A DNA stretch of 64,000 nucleotides, from contig NZ_JAHBBI010000007.1 of assembly GCF_019331695.1 (NCBI RefSeq), forward strand, positions 62,001 to 126,000. The letters run 5' to 3'. The position numbers were made by a program, and so were the translations under genes. Source of the stretch: Bifidobacterium pluvialisilvae (GTDB taxonomy: Bacteria; Actinomycetota; Actinomycetes; Actinomycetales; Bifidobacteriaceae). The notes beneath the pieces are model-generated. The model was given only the letters and a program-made list of their open reading frames with translations. It searched no databases and was not told the origin of the DNA. Of this stretch, positions 16,285 to 25,339 are shown one piece after another. Position 1 is the first letter of the stretch. Each line of letters starts with the position of its first letter.

Positions 16285-17520
16285 ATGGCATTGATTTCGC
16301 TTGAGGACGTCACCAAGATCTATCCGAGGGGCTCACGCCCCGCCTTGGACGACGTCACGCTCGACATCGACCGCGGCGAGTTCGTGTTCCTCGTGGGCGC
16401 CTCCGGCTCCGGGAAGACCACGCTGCTGAGCCTGCTGCTGCGCGAGGAGCAGGCCACCGAGGGCGAGATCCGCGTGGCCGGCAACGACCTTCGGCGCCTG
16501 CCCAACCGTCAGGTGCCGCAGTACCGCCGTGGCATCGGGTTCGTGTTCCAGGATTACAAGCTGCTCGCCAACAAGACGGTGTGGCAGAACGTGGCGTTCG
16601 CGCTGGAGGTCATCGGCACGCGTCGGTCGACCATCAAGTCGCTGGTGCCTCAGGTGCTGCAGACCGTGGGGCTCACCGGCAAGGAGGACCGTCTGCCGCA
16701 TGAGCTCTCCGGTGGCGAGGCGCAGCGCGTGGCCATCGCCCGCGCCTATGTGAACCATCCGCGCATCCTGCTGGCCGACGAGCCCACCGGCAACCTCGAT
16801 CCCACCACGTCGGTGGGCATCATGGAGGTGCTGGAGGCCATCAACCGCACCGGCACCACCGTGGTCATGGCCACGCACAACGAGGAGATCGTCAACTCCA
16901 TGCGCAAGCGCGTGGTGGAGCTGCACAACGGCAAGATCGTGCGCGACGAACGCCAGGGCTCCTATGATTCCGCCACGTACTTCCCCGATGCGGAGGTGGA
17001 GGCCCGAGCCCAGCAGGCGATCGGCGTGAAGCCTGATGCCGGGCAGCGGCTGGTCAGCGCGGACGCGTCCGACTCCGCATCGCCGGCGGCCGGGGTCATC
17101 GCCGCCGCCGAGGCCGTGCACAACGCCGGCGCGGGGGACGAGGGCATCGCACGCCTCGCCAACTCCGTGCATTCGGGCCGCACCGGGCGCTACGGCGAGG
17201 CCTTCGCCTCCGTCGAGGACACGCTCACGTGGGGCAAAGGCATCTCGCTGGATTCCGCCGGGGGCCGGGCCTCCGGCAAGGACGGGTCCGGGAACGCCGG
17301 CGCCGGCACGACGTCGGATGCCAAGCCCGTCGTCGACGCCGATGCCAAATTCAAGGCGCCGAACTCGGTGGACCTCGCCGACGTCGATGACGTCCCCGCG
17401 AAGGCCGCCGCCTCGGATGATGCCGCCGGCTCCGCGCCGGAGCCTCCCGCGCCGCCGGCTCCGCCCCGCCGCCGGAAGAAGAACGCCGAGAAGACCGTGA
17501 AGAAGGAGAACGACCGATGA
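16285..17520 (+). CDS. ftsE: Cell division ATP-binding protein FtsE with long C-terminal tail
   Basis: FtsE drives FtsX, which activates a peptidoglycan hydrolase during division. Walker A GASGSGKT is at residues 38-45, followed by [20 protein letters not shown] (the DYKLL pattern is typical of FtsE), [14 protein letters not shown] and [11 protein letters not shown]. The ATPase fold ends near residue 225. About 185 further residues rich in Ala, Asp, Ser and Pro follow, with a Pro/Arg/Lys-rich end. FtsE usually has about 230 residues, so the tail is unusual and may be a disordered cytoplasmic interaction region. The last 4 bp overlap the ftsX start (ATGA), indicating translational coupling. 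Confidence 0.94.
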   Translation: MALISLEDVTKIYPRGSRPALDDVTLDIDRGEFVFLVGASGSGKTTLLSLLLREEQATEGEIRVAGNDLRRLPNRQVPQYRRGIGFVFQDYKLLANKTVWQNVAFALEVIGTRRSTIKSLVPQVLQTVGLTGKEDRLPHELSGGEAQRVAIARAYVNHPRILLADEPTGNLDPTTSVGIMEVLEAINRTGTTVVMATHNEEIVNSMRKRVVELHNGKIVRDERQGSYDSATYFPDAEVEARAQQAIGVKPDAGQRLVSADASDSASPAAGVIAAAEAVHNAGAGDEGIARLANSVHSGRTGRYGEAFASVEDTLTWGKGISLDSAGGRASGKDGSGNAGAGTTSDAKPVVDADAKFKAPNSVDLADVDDVPAKAAASDDAAGSAPEPPAPPAPPRRRKKNAEKTVKKENDR

Positions 17521-18440
17521 GATTCCGCTTTGTGCTTTCGGAGACGTGGACCAGCATCAAGCGCAACGGTTCGATGATCCTCTCGGTCATGCTCGTCACG
17601 TTCATCTCGTTCGTGTTCATCGGCGCGTCGATGCTCATGCAGGCGCAGATCACCAAGGCCAAGGGCGACTGGTACGACAAGGTCGAGGTCGTCGTCTGGC
17701 TCTGCCCGGACGGCACCAGCCAGTCCGCGAACTGCGCCTCCGGCAAGGCGCCGACCACCGATGAGATCATCGACATCCAGAACACCATCAAGGACGAGCT
17801 GCACAGCGACGTCTCCAAAATCACCTACGTGAGCAAGGAGCAGTTCTACAAGGACACGTTCGTCAAGCAGTATCCGGGCGGCGTCTACCAGGGACGCACC
17901 ATGACCGCCGACGACATGCAGGGGTCGCTGCGGCTCAAGCTCACCAACCCCGAGAAATACCAGCAGGTCTCCGAGGTGCTCTCCGGCAAGAAGGGCGTCG
18001 AGGAGGTGCAGGATCAGCGGCAGATCTTCGACCCCGTGTTCGCCGTGCTGAACCGCGGCACCGTCGTCACCGTCGTGCTGGCCGCCGTCATGGTGCTTGT
18101 GGCCATCATGCTCACCGGCACCACCATCCGCATGTCCGCGGCCTCACGCAAGAACGAGACCGAGATCATGCGCCTCGTGGGCGCATCCAACTGGATCATC
18201 CAGCTGCCGTTCATCCTCGAGGGCGCCATCGCCTCGCTCATCGGGTCGGTGCTCTCCTGCGTGGCCCTCGGCGCCATCGTGGAGGTGTTCGTCACCAACT
18301 GGCTGGCCACCACCGTCACATGGATGCCGTTCGTCAACCTGACCACCGTGTTTATGTTCTCGCCGGTGCTCGTCGCAGGCGCCGTGGTGCTGTCCATCAT
18401 CGCGTCGCTGTTCTCGCTGCGCCGTTACCTCAAGGCGTAA
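17517..18440 (+). CDS. ftsX: Cell division protein FtsX
   Basis: This 307-residue membrane subunit of FtsEX has one N-terminal helix ([20 protein letters not shown], about residues 21-40), an external domain (about 45-170), and three C-terminal helices starting [18 protein letters not shown]. The segment [20 protein letters not shown] is the usual FtsX cytoplasmic loop. A pair of cysteines (WLCPDG and NCASGK) lies in the external domain. The gene overlaps ftsE and is followed by the CHAP hydrolase gene after 96 bp, matching the FtsEX-PcsB arrangement of Gram-positive bacteria. Confidence 0.95.
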   Translation: MRFRFVLSETWTSIKRNGSMILSVMLVTFISFVFIGASMLMQAQITKAKGDWYDKVEVVVWLCPDGTSQSANCASGKAPTTDEIIDIQNTIKDELHSDVSKITYVSKEQFYKDTFVKQYPGGVYQGRTMTADDMQGSLRLKLTNPEKYQQVSEVLSGKKGVEEVQDQRQIFDPVFAVLNRGTVVTVVLAAVMVLVAIMLTGTTIRMSAASRKNETEIMRLVGASNWIIQLPFILEGAIASLIGSVLSCVALGAIVEVFVTNWLATTVTWMPFVNLTTVFMFSPVLVAGAVVLSIIASLFSLRRYLKA

Positions 18441-18536
18441 TCGCGTTTCGCCGTCAGGGTGAACGTTTACAATACATACAAACATGCAAGGCTTTCGGAC
18501 GGGAAGAGGGGCCGTCCGAAAACGTAAGGAGACGAT

Positions 18537-20036
18537 ATGAGCATGTCGCGTACCGGCACGAGCGCCTTTGGCATCAAGGCCATCGGCATCGTCGCGTGCG
18601 TGGGCCTGACGATGTCCATGGCGCTGGCGAGCCTCGCCGCGCCCGTGCAGCAGGCCAACGCCGTGCCGTCATACAGCCAGCTTGCGCAGAGCAAGGCCAA
18701 GAAGCAGTCGCTGCAGCAGAAGCTCAGCGGCGTGAACTCCGCGCTGGCGCAGAAGATCGTCGAACTTGACGATCTGACCAATACGCAGATTCCCGCCGCC
18801 ATCAAGGCGGCCGAGAAGGCCAGCGCCGACGCCGAGTCCGCACAGGACGAGGCCGACGCCGCGGCCGCGCGCCTCGAGGCCGCGCAGAAGGACAAGTCCG
18901 ACCTCGAAAAGAAGATCAAGGAGACCGGCGAGAACTACGACGACGCACACGCCGCCGTCGCCCAGCTGGCCCGTGACAGCTTCCACGGGTCCGCGGCCTC
19001 CGACACGATGAGCATGGTCACCGGCTCCAAGAACACCGACGACTTCATCAAGTCCATGCAGTCGTCCGCAGCCGTCAGCAGGTCCGAATCCAACGCCGCC
19101 AACGACGCCGCCAATGCGCAGAGCACGCAGATGAACCGCAAGCAGCGCCTCGAGGCCATCGAAAAGCAGATCACCGACCTCAAGACCCAGGCCGAGACCA
19201 ACGCCGCCGACGCCAAGAAGGCGGCCGCCGACGCCAAGGCCAAGAGCGAGCAGCTCAACAACCTGCGTAACCAGGGTGACAAGCAGCGTGCCTACCTCGA
19301 AAGCCAGCAGGGCCAGCTCAAGTCGGCCACGGCCAAGGAAGCCGCCCAGATCGTCATGATGCAGTCGCAGATCGACTCGTACAACCAGCAGCTCGCCGCC
19401 GCCAGCAAGCCGACCGCCACCCAGCAGATCAACGCCAACAGCGGCGCCCAGGGCAGCACCCGTCCGTCGACCGGCTCCAGCCGTCCGTCCTCCGGCGGCT
19501 CATCGTCCTCCAGCAGGCCCTCCTCAGGCGGCTCGTCGTCATCCAGCCGTCCGTCGTCCGGTGGCTCCTCGTCGTCGAGCCGCCCCTCCAGCGGGTCATC
19601 GTCCTCGTCGAGCCGTCCGTCCGGCATGAACTACTCCGTGCCCGGCAACTGCCCGCAGGGATCCTCCTACTGCTACGGCCATCAGACCGGCAACGTGGGC
19701 AACGCCTACCCGTGGAGCCAGTGCACCTGGTGGGCCTACATCCGCCGCGGCCAGCTGAGCCTTCCCGTCGGCTCCTACCTCGGCAACGGTCAGGATTGGG
19801 CCAACTCCGCCCGCGCCCTCGGCTACTATGTGAACAACACCCCGCACGTCGGCGCCGTCATGGTGTTCCGCGCCGGACAGAACGGCCACAGCCCGATCTA
19901 CGGCCATGTGGCGGTCGTCGAACGCATCAACTCCGACGGCTCGGTGCTGGTCTCCGAAGGCGGTTCCATCTGGCAGGGCAACGTCCACTACGACACCCTC
20001 TACGACGCCTCCGCCCATCAGTTCGTCCACTACTGA
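18537..20036 (+). CDS. Secreted PcsB-like CHAP-domain peptidoglycan hydrolase
   Basis: This 499-residue secreted protein has a signal peptide (IVACVGLTMSMALASLAAP and onwards, about residues 19-41). A long coiled-coil region (about 45-290, heptad-like QSLQQKLSG, KAAADAKAKSEQLNNLR) is followed by a linker with four RPSSG-plus-serines repeats (about 305-360). A C-terminal CHAP domain has the catalytic cysteine in WSQCTWWAY, a histidine in HVAVVERI and further polar residues in VSEGG. Coiled coil plus CHAP is the layout of PcsB, which FtsX activates through its coiled coil, and the gene directly follows ftsEX. AAGGAG precedes the ATG. Amidase versus endopeptidase activity cannot be told from the sequence. 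Confidence 0.9.
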   Translation: MSMSRTGTSAFGIKAIGIVACVGLTMSMALASLAAPVQQANAVPSYSQLAQSKAKKQSLQQKLSGVNSALAQKIVELDDLTNTQIPAAIKAAEKASADAESAQDEADAAAARLEAAQKDKSDLEKKIKETGENYDDAHAAVAQLARDSFHGSAASDTMSMVTGSKNTDDFIKSMQSSAAVSRSESNAANDAANAQSTQMNRKQRLEAIEKQITDLKTQAETNAADAKKAAADAKAKSEQLNNLRNQGDKQRAYLESQQGQLKSATAKEAAQIVMMQSQIDSYNQQLAAASKPTATQQINANSGAQGSTRPSTGSSRPSSGGSSSSSRPSSGGSSSSSRPSSGGSSSSSRPSSGSSSSSSRPSGMNYSVPGNCPQGSSYCYGHQTGNVGNAYPWSQCTWWAYIRRGQLSLPVGSYLGNGQDWANSARALGYYVNNTPHVGAVMVFRAGQNGHSPIYGHVAVVERINSDGSVLVSEGGSIWQGNVHYDTLYDASAHQFVHY

Positions 20037-20058
20037 TCCGCGGCTGACGCAATCGCCT

Positions 20059-20100
20059 GACGTGGGGCGGGAACTTCCGGTGAAGTCCCCGCCCCACGTC
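20059..20100 (+). terminator. Strong hairpin after the CHAP hydrolase gene
   Basis: GACGTGGGGCGGG pairs with CCCGCCCCACGTC, and ACTTC with GAAGT, around a CGGT loop. No T-run follows, so it could terminate transcription weakly or stabilise the 3' end. Confidence 0.55.
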
Positions 20101-20116
20101 GTATATACAGCGAGAT

Positions 20117-20166
20117 ATGGTGCCTTTCGGCCGTTTTGCGGGCTAAAAACGACCGAAAGGCACCAT
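20117..20166. repeat. Dispersed palindrome, GGTGCC family, copy 3
   Basis: ATGGTGCCTTTCGGCCGTTTT is mirrored by an AAAACGACCGAAAGGCACCAT-type right arm with a single G-T mismatch, around GCGGGCT. This is the most regular copy. It lies between the CHAP gene and smpB. Confidence 0.8.
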
Positions 20167-20282
20167 AAATCGGCGGTTTCGGGGTCAAGTGCCCTACAGT
20201 ACGGCCGTCACCGAGCCATCGCCTAGTAGTATTGGCGGGAGCCGCACGAAAGACATAACGGAACAGAGGAGAGGAGGCCCGT

Positions 20283-20783
20283 ATGGCACCCAAGCAGACG
20301 AAGCAGGACAAGCGTGAGCAGGGGACGACGCCCATCGCGGTGAACCGCAGGGCCAGGCACGACTATGAGATCGAGGACCGTCTTGAGGCCGGCATCGTAC
20401 TGTCGGGAACGGAAGTGAAGTCGCTGCGCGAGGGACGCGCCTCGCTCGCCGAGGCGTTCGTGAGCATCGACCGACGCTACGAGATCTGGCTGGAGAACGC
20501 GAACATCCCCGAATATCTCAACGGCACGTGGACCAACCACGCGCCCAAACGCAAGCGCAAACTGTTGCTGCACGCCCAGCAGATCGAAAAACTCGCCCGC
20601 CAGACCGAAGCCAAGGGATACACCATCGTCCCGCTTAGCCTGTACTTCAAGAATGGTCGTGTAAAGGTCGAGATCGCGCTTGCGCGAGGCAAACGCGAAT
20701 ACGACAAGCGCCAGGCATTGCGCGAGGCGCAGGACAAACGCGAGGCCCAGCGCGCGATGCGCCTTCGTAACATGCGGCATTAA
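20283..20783 (+). CDS. smpB: SsrA-binding protein SmpB
   Basis: This 166-residue RNA-binding protein delivers tmRNA to stalled ribosomes. The N-terminal half has [20 protein letters not shown] and [19 protein letters not shown], the classic SmpB core. The middle contains ERPKR-like [13 protein letters not shown]. The C-terminus is the basic tail [19 protein letters not shown] that enters the ribosomal A site. AGAGGAGAGGAGG stands before the ATG. The family usually has about 150-160 residues, so it is full length. The ssrA gene itself was not seen in this window. Confidence 0.96.
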   Translation: MAPKQTKQDKREQGTTPIAVNRRARHDYEIEDRLEAGIVLSGTEVKSLREGRASLAEAFVSIDRRYEIWLENANIPEYLNGTWTNHAPKRKRKLLLHAQQIEKLARQTEAKGYTIVPLSLYFKNGRVKVEIALARGKREYDKRQALREAQDKREAQRAMRLRNMRH

Positions 20784-20807
20784 CGAAGACGACACCATCC
20801 CTTTACT

Positions 20808-21731
20808 ATGGCATATATGAGAAGTTTGAAGACCATCCTCGCCGCCCTCGCCGCCATGGCCCTGTTCATGCCGCTCGCCGCCTGCGGCACCAGCGACGCC
20901 ACCGACGCCGACCCCGACATCGCCCGCAGCTACGATGTCAGCCACATCCGGAAGGACGAGAAGATCGCCGCCATGCTGCCCGAATCCGTGACCAAGGACG
21001 GCAAATTCTCCGTCGGTGTGAACGTGACGTACGCGCCAGCGGAGTTCCTGGCCTCCGACGGCAAGACGCCCGTCGGCTATGAAATCGACCTGGACAAGGC
21101 GCTTGCCAAGGTGTTCGGGCTCGACCTCGACATCGAAAACGCCACGTTCGACACCATCATCCCGTCCGTCGGGTCGAAATACGACGTCGGCATTTCCGGA
21201 TTCACCGTGAACAAGGAACGCATGGACGCCGTCGACTTCGTCACCTACGCCAAGGCCGGCCTCACCTTCGCCGTGCGCAAGGGCAACCCGACCCACGCCG
21301 ACCCCAGGCAGTTGTGCGGCACGCGCGTATCCGTGCAGGTGGGCGTCGTCGCCGAGACCGAGATGTACAAGGCGCAGGACGCGTGCAAGGCGGCCGGCAA
21401 GGAACGCATCGAGATCCTGCCGTACCGCAACCAGACCGACGTGACCACGGCGCTGATCGCCGGCCGCGTGGACCTCATGTACGCCGACACGCCCGTCTCC
21501 GGCTACGCCGTCGCCCAGACCGACGGCCAGCTGCAGACACTCGGCGAGAACGAGGGCGTGCAGCCCATGGGCGTGGCTGTGAAAAAAGGCGACACCCAGA
21601 CCGTGAAGGCCGTGCAGGCGGCGCTCGAAAAACTCATGGCCGACGGCACATACCAGGCCATCATGAAGACATGGGGCGTGGAGAACGTCATGGTCGACAG
21701 GCCCGAGGTCAACCCCAAGGTGGATGCGTAG
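20808..21731 (+). CDS. Amino acid ABC transporter substrate-binding lipoprotein (first of two)
   Basis: This 307-residue lipoprotein has a signal peptide ending in the lipobox MPLAAC (cysteine near residue 26). The family-3 solute-binding fold is visible in SVGVNVTYAPAEFLASDGKTP, VGYEIDLDKALAKVFGL and SVGSKYDVGISGFTVNKERM. It should bind a polar amino acid outside the membrane for the permease at 22909 and the ATPase at 23907. It is closely similar over its whole length to the next gene, so the pair arose by duplication. The start is uncertain: ATG at 20808 or 20817, neither with a clear Shine-Dalgarno. Confidence 0.88.
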   Translation: MAYMRSLKTILAALAAMALFMPLAACGTSDATDADPDIARSYDVSHIRKDEKIAAMLPESVTKDGKFSVGVNVTYAPAEFLASDGKTPVGYEIDLDKALAKVFGLDLDIENATFDTIIPSVGSKYDVGISGFTVNKERMDAVDFVTYAKAGLTFAVRKGNPTHADPRQLCGTRVSVQVGVVAETEMYKAQDACKAAGKERIEILPYRNQTDVTTALIAGRVDLMYADTPVSGYAVAQTDGQLQTLGENEGVQPMGVAVKKGDTQTVKAVQAALEKLMADGTYQAIMKTWGVENVMVDRPEVNPKVDA

Positions 21732-21855
21732 GAGGGGTGAGCACCATCGCGAGTTTGGCTGGTGTCCATAAAAGTTTGGTTGGTAACGTGTTCGTGACAT
21801 TGCGAACTTATTTTCGGGTAACGGATTGGAAATGAATCCCGAGAGGAAGCAGACA

Positions 21856-22797
21856 ATGTCATTCACGACTCGCATCAAGGCGCTCGCCGCGGCCACGCTC
21901 GCCGCGGCCACGCTGTTCTCCATGGCCGCATGCGGCACCTCGGACTCCTCGGACAGCTCCTCCGACAGCTCGTCCAAGTCCGCAAGCACGCAGGGCTTCG
22001 ACACCAGCTCCATCAAGAAGGACGACGAACTCGCCGCCATGCTGCCCGACTCCATCAAGAGCGATGGCGTCCTCAAGGTCGGCACCGACACCTCCTACGC
22101 CCCGGCCGAGTTCCTCGCCGAGGACGGCAAGACGCCCGTCGGCTTCGACATCGACCTGACCAAGGCGCTGGCCGCCGAATTCGGACTCAAGGCCGAGAAC
22201 GTCACCGCCACGTTCGACTCCATCATCCCGTCCGTCGGCTCCAAGTACGACGTCGGCATCTCCTCGTTCACCGTCACCAAGGAACGCCTCCAGGCCGTCG
22301 ACTTCGTCACCTACTTCAAGGCCGGCTCCACATACGTCGTGAAGAAGGGCAACCCGTCGAAGATCGACAGCTCCAACCTGTGCGGCAAGAAGGTCGCCGT
22401 CCAGACCGGCACCACGCAGGAGGAGGAGGTCAACAAGGCCAACGACGCCTGCAAGGCCTCCGGCAAGAGCGGCATCGACATCCAGTCGTCCAAGCTGCAG
22501 ACCGACGTGACCACGGCCGTCGCCTCCGGCAAGGCCGACATCTTCTACGCCGACACCCCCGTGGCCGGCTACGCCATCAAGCAGACCGGCGACACGCTCG
22601 AGGCCCTCGGCGAGGACGTCGGCGTGACCCCCGAGGCCATCGCCGTCAAGAAGGGCGACACCAAGACCGCCGAGGCCATGCAAAAGGCCGTGCAGAAGCT
22701 CATGGACGACGGCACCTACAAGAAGATCCTCGACACGTGGGGCGTCTCCTCCGGAGCGGTCGACAAGGCCGAAATCAACCCCAGCGTGGAATCCTGA
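21856..22797 (+). CDS. Amino acid ABC transporter substrate-binding lipoprotein (second of two)
   Basis: This 313-residue lipoprotein has a lipobox ending MAAC, then a Ser/Asp-rich linker (SDSSDSSSDSSSKS) before the binding domain. The motifs GTDTSYAPAEFLAEDGKTPV, GFDIDLTKALAAEFGL and VTKERLQAVDFVTYF identify a family-3 solute-binding protein. It differs from the first protein mainly in the linker and in the stretch after KKGNP, so the two may differ in ligand preference. ATG 21856 was chosen for GAGAGGAAG six bases upstream. A strong hairpin follows the stop, before the permease, which would let the binding protein be made in excess. Confidence 0.92.
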   Translation: MSFTTRIKALAAATLAAATLFSMAACGTSDSSDSSSDSSSKSASTQGFDTSSIKKDDELAAMLPDSIKSDGVLKVGTDTSYAPAEFLAEDGKTPVGFDIDLTKALAAEFGLKAENVTATFDSIIPSVGSKYDVGISSFTVTKERLQAVDFVTYFKAGSTYVVKKGNPSKIDSSNLCGKKVAVQTGTTQEEEVNKANDACKASGKSGIDIQSSKLQTDVTTAVASGKADIFYADTPVAGYAIKQTGDTLEALGEDVGVTPEAIAVKKGDTKTAEAMQKAVQKLMDDGTYKKILDTWGVSSGAVDKAEINPSVES

Positions 22798-22828
22798 CGT
22801 TCTGACGCCACGGATTTTTGAAACCTCC

Positions 22829-22869
22829 GTCATCCAAGACACCGCCCATCGGGTAGTGTCTTGGATGAC
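22829..22869 (+). terminator. Intra-operon hairpin between binding protein and permease
   Basis: GTCATCCAAGACAC (22829-22842) pairs perfectly with GTGTCTTGGATGAC (22856-22869) around 13 nt. No T-run follows. Such hairpins after binding-protein genes usually protect the upstream mRNA or cause partial termination. Confidence 0.6.
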
Positions 22870-22908
22870 TCCGTTATATAGACAGAAAGAGAAGAAAGCC
22901 GCAGGACC

Positions 22909-23892
22909 ATGGCAGCAAAGAACACCGAAAACGACGGGCTGAACATCCCCAACCGGATCGACGCCCTTCCCGTACGACGCCCGGGACCGGTCGTGGCGGG
23001 CATCATCGTCGCACTGCTGGCGGTCATGCTGGTCTACGGCATGATCACCAACGAACGGTTCGAATGGGACGTCGTCTGGAAATACCTCTTCAACGAGAAC
23101 GTACTGGCCGGCATCGGATGGACGCTGTGGATCACCGTCCTGTCCATGGTCATCGCGACCGTGCTCGCCGTGATCCTCGCCATCATGCGCAAATCCATCA
23201 ACCCGGTGCTGCGCGGCGTGAGCTGGTTCTTCATCTGGTTCTTCCGCGGCACCCCTGTATACACCCAGCTGGTGTTCTGGGGCCTGTTCTCCGTGCTCGT
23301 GCCCAAACTGGGCCTCGGCATCCCGTTCACATCCATCGAATTCTGGTCCATCGACTCGCAGAACGTCGTCACCGCGTTCCGCGCCGCCGTCATCGGCCTG
23401 GCACTGAACGAGGCCGCCTATCTTTCCGAGATCGTGCGCGCCGGCCTCGAAGCCGTCGACCCCGGCCAGGCCGAGGCCGCCGAGGCGCTCGGCATGAGGC
23501 GCTCGCTCATCATGCGCCGCATCATCCTGCCGCAGGCCATGCGCATCATCATCCCGCCGACCGGCAACGAGACCATCGGCATGCTCAAGACCACATCCCT
23601 CGTGCTGGCCGTGCCGTTCACGCTCGATTTGCAGTTCGCCACGAACGCCATCGCCAACCGCATATACAAGCCCATCCCGCTGCTCATCGTGGCCTGCTTC
23701 TGGTACCTGCTCATCACGTCGATCCTCATGGTCATCCAGTCCAGGCTCGAAAAGTACTTCGGCAAGGGCTTCGAAGCCCGCCCGATCGGCCCCAAGGGCC
23801 AGCAGACGCCGCTGCCCGGCAAGACCGACGGCGAACCCAAGGACGACGTGCACAAGACGAACCAGGCCACCATGGTCGGACTGAACGCGTGA
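22909..23892 (+). CDS. Amino acid ABC transporter permease
   Basis: This 327-residue permease of the HisM/GlnP type has several membrane helices, beginning [19 protein letters not shown] (about residues 27-45). The EAA loop is clear in [20 protein letters not shown] followed by [23 protein letters not shown] is the typical sequence after the second helix. Only one permease gene is present, so it probably acts as a homodimer. It overlaps functionally with the ATPase gene 14 bp downstream. The C-terminal 40 residues are polar and extend beyond the usual family end. Confidence 0.93.
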   Translation: MAAKNTENDGLNIPNRIDALPVRRPGPVVAGIIVALLAVMLVYGMITNERFEWDVVWKYLFNENVLAGIGWTLWITVLSMVIATVLAVILAIMRKSINPVLRGVSWFFIWFFRGTPVYTQLVFWGLFSVLVPKLGLGIPFTSIEFWSIDSQNVVTAFRAAVIGLALNEAAYLSEIVRAGLEAVDPGQAEAAEALGMRRSLIMRRIILPQAMRIIIPPTGNETIGMLKTTSLVLAVPFTLDLQFATNAIANRIYKPIPLLIVACFWYLLITSILMVIQSRLEKYFGKGFEARPIGPKGQQTPLPGKTDGEPKDDVHKTNQATMVGLNA

Positions 23893-23906
23893 GTGGAGGC
23901 AATGAA

Positions 23907-24686
23907 ATGACGACAACGAACATCGCGGTCAAGGCCACGCAGGTGCACAAGGCCTTCGGATCCCTCCACGTGCTCAAAGGCGTGGACCTCACCGTCGAAA
24001 CCGGCACGGTGACCGTCATCCTCGGTCCCTCCGGCTCCGGCAAATCCACGCTGCTGCGCCTCATCAACCAGCTGGAGACGCTCACCGGCGGCCGCATCGA
24101 GGTCGACGGCGAGATGATTGGCTACAAGGAGGTCGAACGCGGCGGACAGACCGTGCTCCAGACCCTCGACGACAAGGACATCGCCCGCCAGCGCGCCAAG
24201 CTCGGCATGGTGTTCCAGAAGTTCAACCTGTTCCCGCACATGACCGCGCTCGAAAACGTGATGGAGGCACCCGTCCACGTGGCCCACACGCCCAAGGACC
24301 AGGCGCGCAAGGAGGCCATCGAGGAGCTCAACCGCGTGGGCATGGGCGACCGCCTCAACTACTATCCGATGCAGCTCTCCGGCGGCCAGCAGCAGCGTGT
24401 GGCCATCGCCCGCGCCCTCGCCATGCACCCGGACATCATGCTGTTCGACGAGCCGACCTCGGCATTGGATCCCGAACTCGTGGGCGAGGTGCTCAACGTC
24501 ATGCGTTCTCTCGCCAAGGCCGGCATGACCATGATCTGCGTGACGCACGAGATCGGGTTCGCCCGCGAGGTCGCCGACCAGATCGTGTTCATGGACGGCG
24601 GCGTGGTCGTGGAGAAGGGCGGCCCCGAAATCATCGACCACCCGAAGGAGCCCCGCTTCAAGGACTTCCTCAACCACGTGCTGTGA
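23907..24686 (+). CDS. Amino acid ABC transporter ATP-binding protein
   Basis: This 259-residue ATPase of the GlnQ/HisP type has Walker A GPSGSGKS at residues 40-47, [20 protein letters not shown], the signature [15 protein letters not shown] and Walker [21 protein letters not shown]. The F-N-L-F-P-H-x-T-x-x-E-N-V motif and the DPE after Walker B mark polar amino acid importers. ATG 23907 was chosen for GGAGG seven bases upstream; an open frame extends further upstream inside the permease gene but lacks such a site. With the two binding proteins and the permease it forms one importer. Substrate (glutamate, glutamine, cystine or other) cannot be settled. Confidence 0.94.
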   Translation: MTTTNIAVKATQVHKAFGSLHVLKGVDLTVETGTVTVILGPSGSGKSTLLRLINQLETLTGGRIEVDGEMIGYKEVERGGQTVLQTLDDKDIARQRAKLGMVFQKFNLFPHMTALENVMEAPVHVAHTPKDQARKEAIEELNRVGMGDRLNYYPMQLSGGQQQRVAIARALAMHPDIMLFDEPTSALDPELVGEVLNVMRSLAKAGMTMICVTHEIGFAREVADQIVFMDGGVVVEKGGPEIIDHPKEPRFKDFLNHVL

Positions 24687-24781
24687 CCTGACCCCAACCC
24701 TTTCTGGCCATCCCGCACATCCGGCCTTCGCCTCAGCCCCGTGTTACGACCCCGACTCGTACACGGGGCTTGTCGTATGCC

Positions 24782-24885
24782 GCTGAGGCGGACTGCTGAG
24801 GCGGACTGCTGAGGCGGACTGCTGAGGCGGACTGCTGAGGCGGACTGCTGAGGCGGACTGCTGAGGCGGACTGCTGAGGCGGGCT
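24782..24885. repeat. 13-bp tandem repeat, eight copies
   Basis: The unit GCTGAGGCGGACT is repeated seven times exactly and once as GCTGAGGCGGGCT. It lies 95 bp after the importer ATPase gene and runs into the inverted repeat at 24881. The unit is not a multiple of three and no gene reads through it convincingly, so copy-number changes would not alter a protein. Confidence 0.95.
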
Positions 24886-24999
24886 CCGGTATGCGTTTCG
24901 CGACACACTCAAGGCCGTTCGGCCTCGCTCCAGTGTCTGCTTGGCGGAGCCTAGCAGACACTTCCGCTGCTTACGGTCGCGAAACGCATACCGGAGCCC
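24881..24999. repeat. Long inverted repeat, family E, copy 1
   Basis: Perfect 24-bp arms (24881-24904 and 24976-24999, including GGTATGCGTTTCGCGAC and its complement) enclose ACTCAAGGCCGTTCGGCC and an inner hairpin AGTGTCTGCT/AGCAGACACT. Copies at 41188 and 49892 share the interior but have different, still complementary arms. Confidence 0.85.
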
Positions 25000-25045
25000 T
25001 TGGTTTCTGTACCACACCCAGCGGCGGGCGTACCTTCTGTGGTTT

Positions 25046-25150
25046 TTGTCATCCTGAGCGGAGCCGCTTGCGGCGTAGCCGAAGGATCTTGGATGGCATG
25101 GAGCACAAGATCCTTCGACTACGGGCTCCGCCCTCCGCTCAGGATGACAA
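25046..25150. repeat. REP-type palindrome with one box per arm
   Basis: TTGTCATCCTGAGCGGAG at the left is mirrored by CTCCGCTCAGGATGACAA at the right. The core pairs GAAGGATCTTG with CAAGATCCTTC. This is the simple form of the elements at 12961 and 59341. Its core reads GTAGC/CTACG where the 12961 copy reads GAAGTC/GACTCC. Confidence 0.8.
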
Positions 25151-25325
25151 GGGATATCCATTCAGCCTTGAGTGTATCGGGGAACACATGCCGGCGGTCG
25201 CCGCGGTCATAGCGGGGTGCGGGTCATGGGTGATGGTTTCGGGGCGGGCGCGGGGAGCGTGGGGCCCTTGTATAGGTTCGGCCAAGGTGGGCGTTTTGCT
25301 TGGGGCATAGGCAACATTCATTGCA

Positions 25326-25331
25326 TACACT
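25326..25331 (+). promoter_or_regulatory. -10 box of glmS, apparently leaderless
   Basis: TACACT ends 8 nt before the glmS ATG at 25340 and no Shine-Dalgarno lies between. Transcription would start at or beside the A of the start codon. Confidence 0.45.
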
Positions 25332-25339
25332 AGGTTTCC

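Noticed and set aside
24782-24885. CRISPR-like array.
   Set aside because: The 13-bp units are directly adjacent with no spacers and there are no cas genes.
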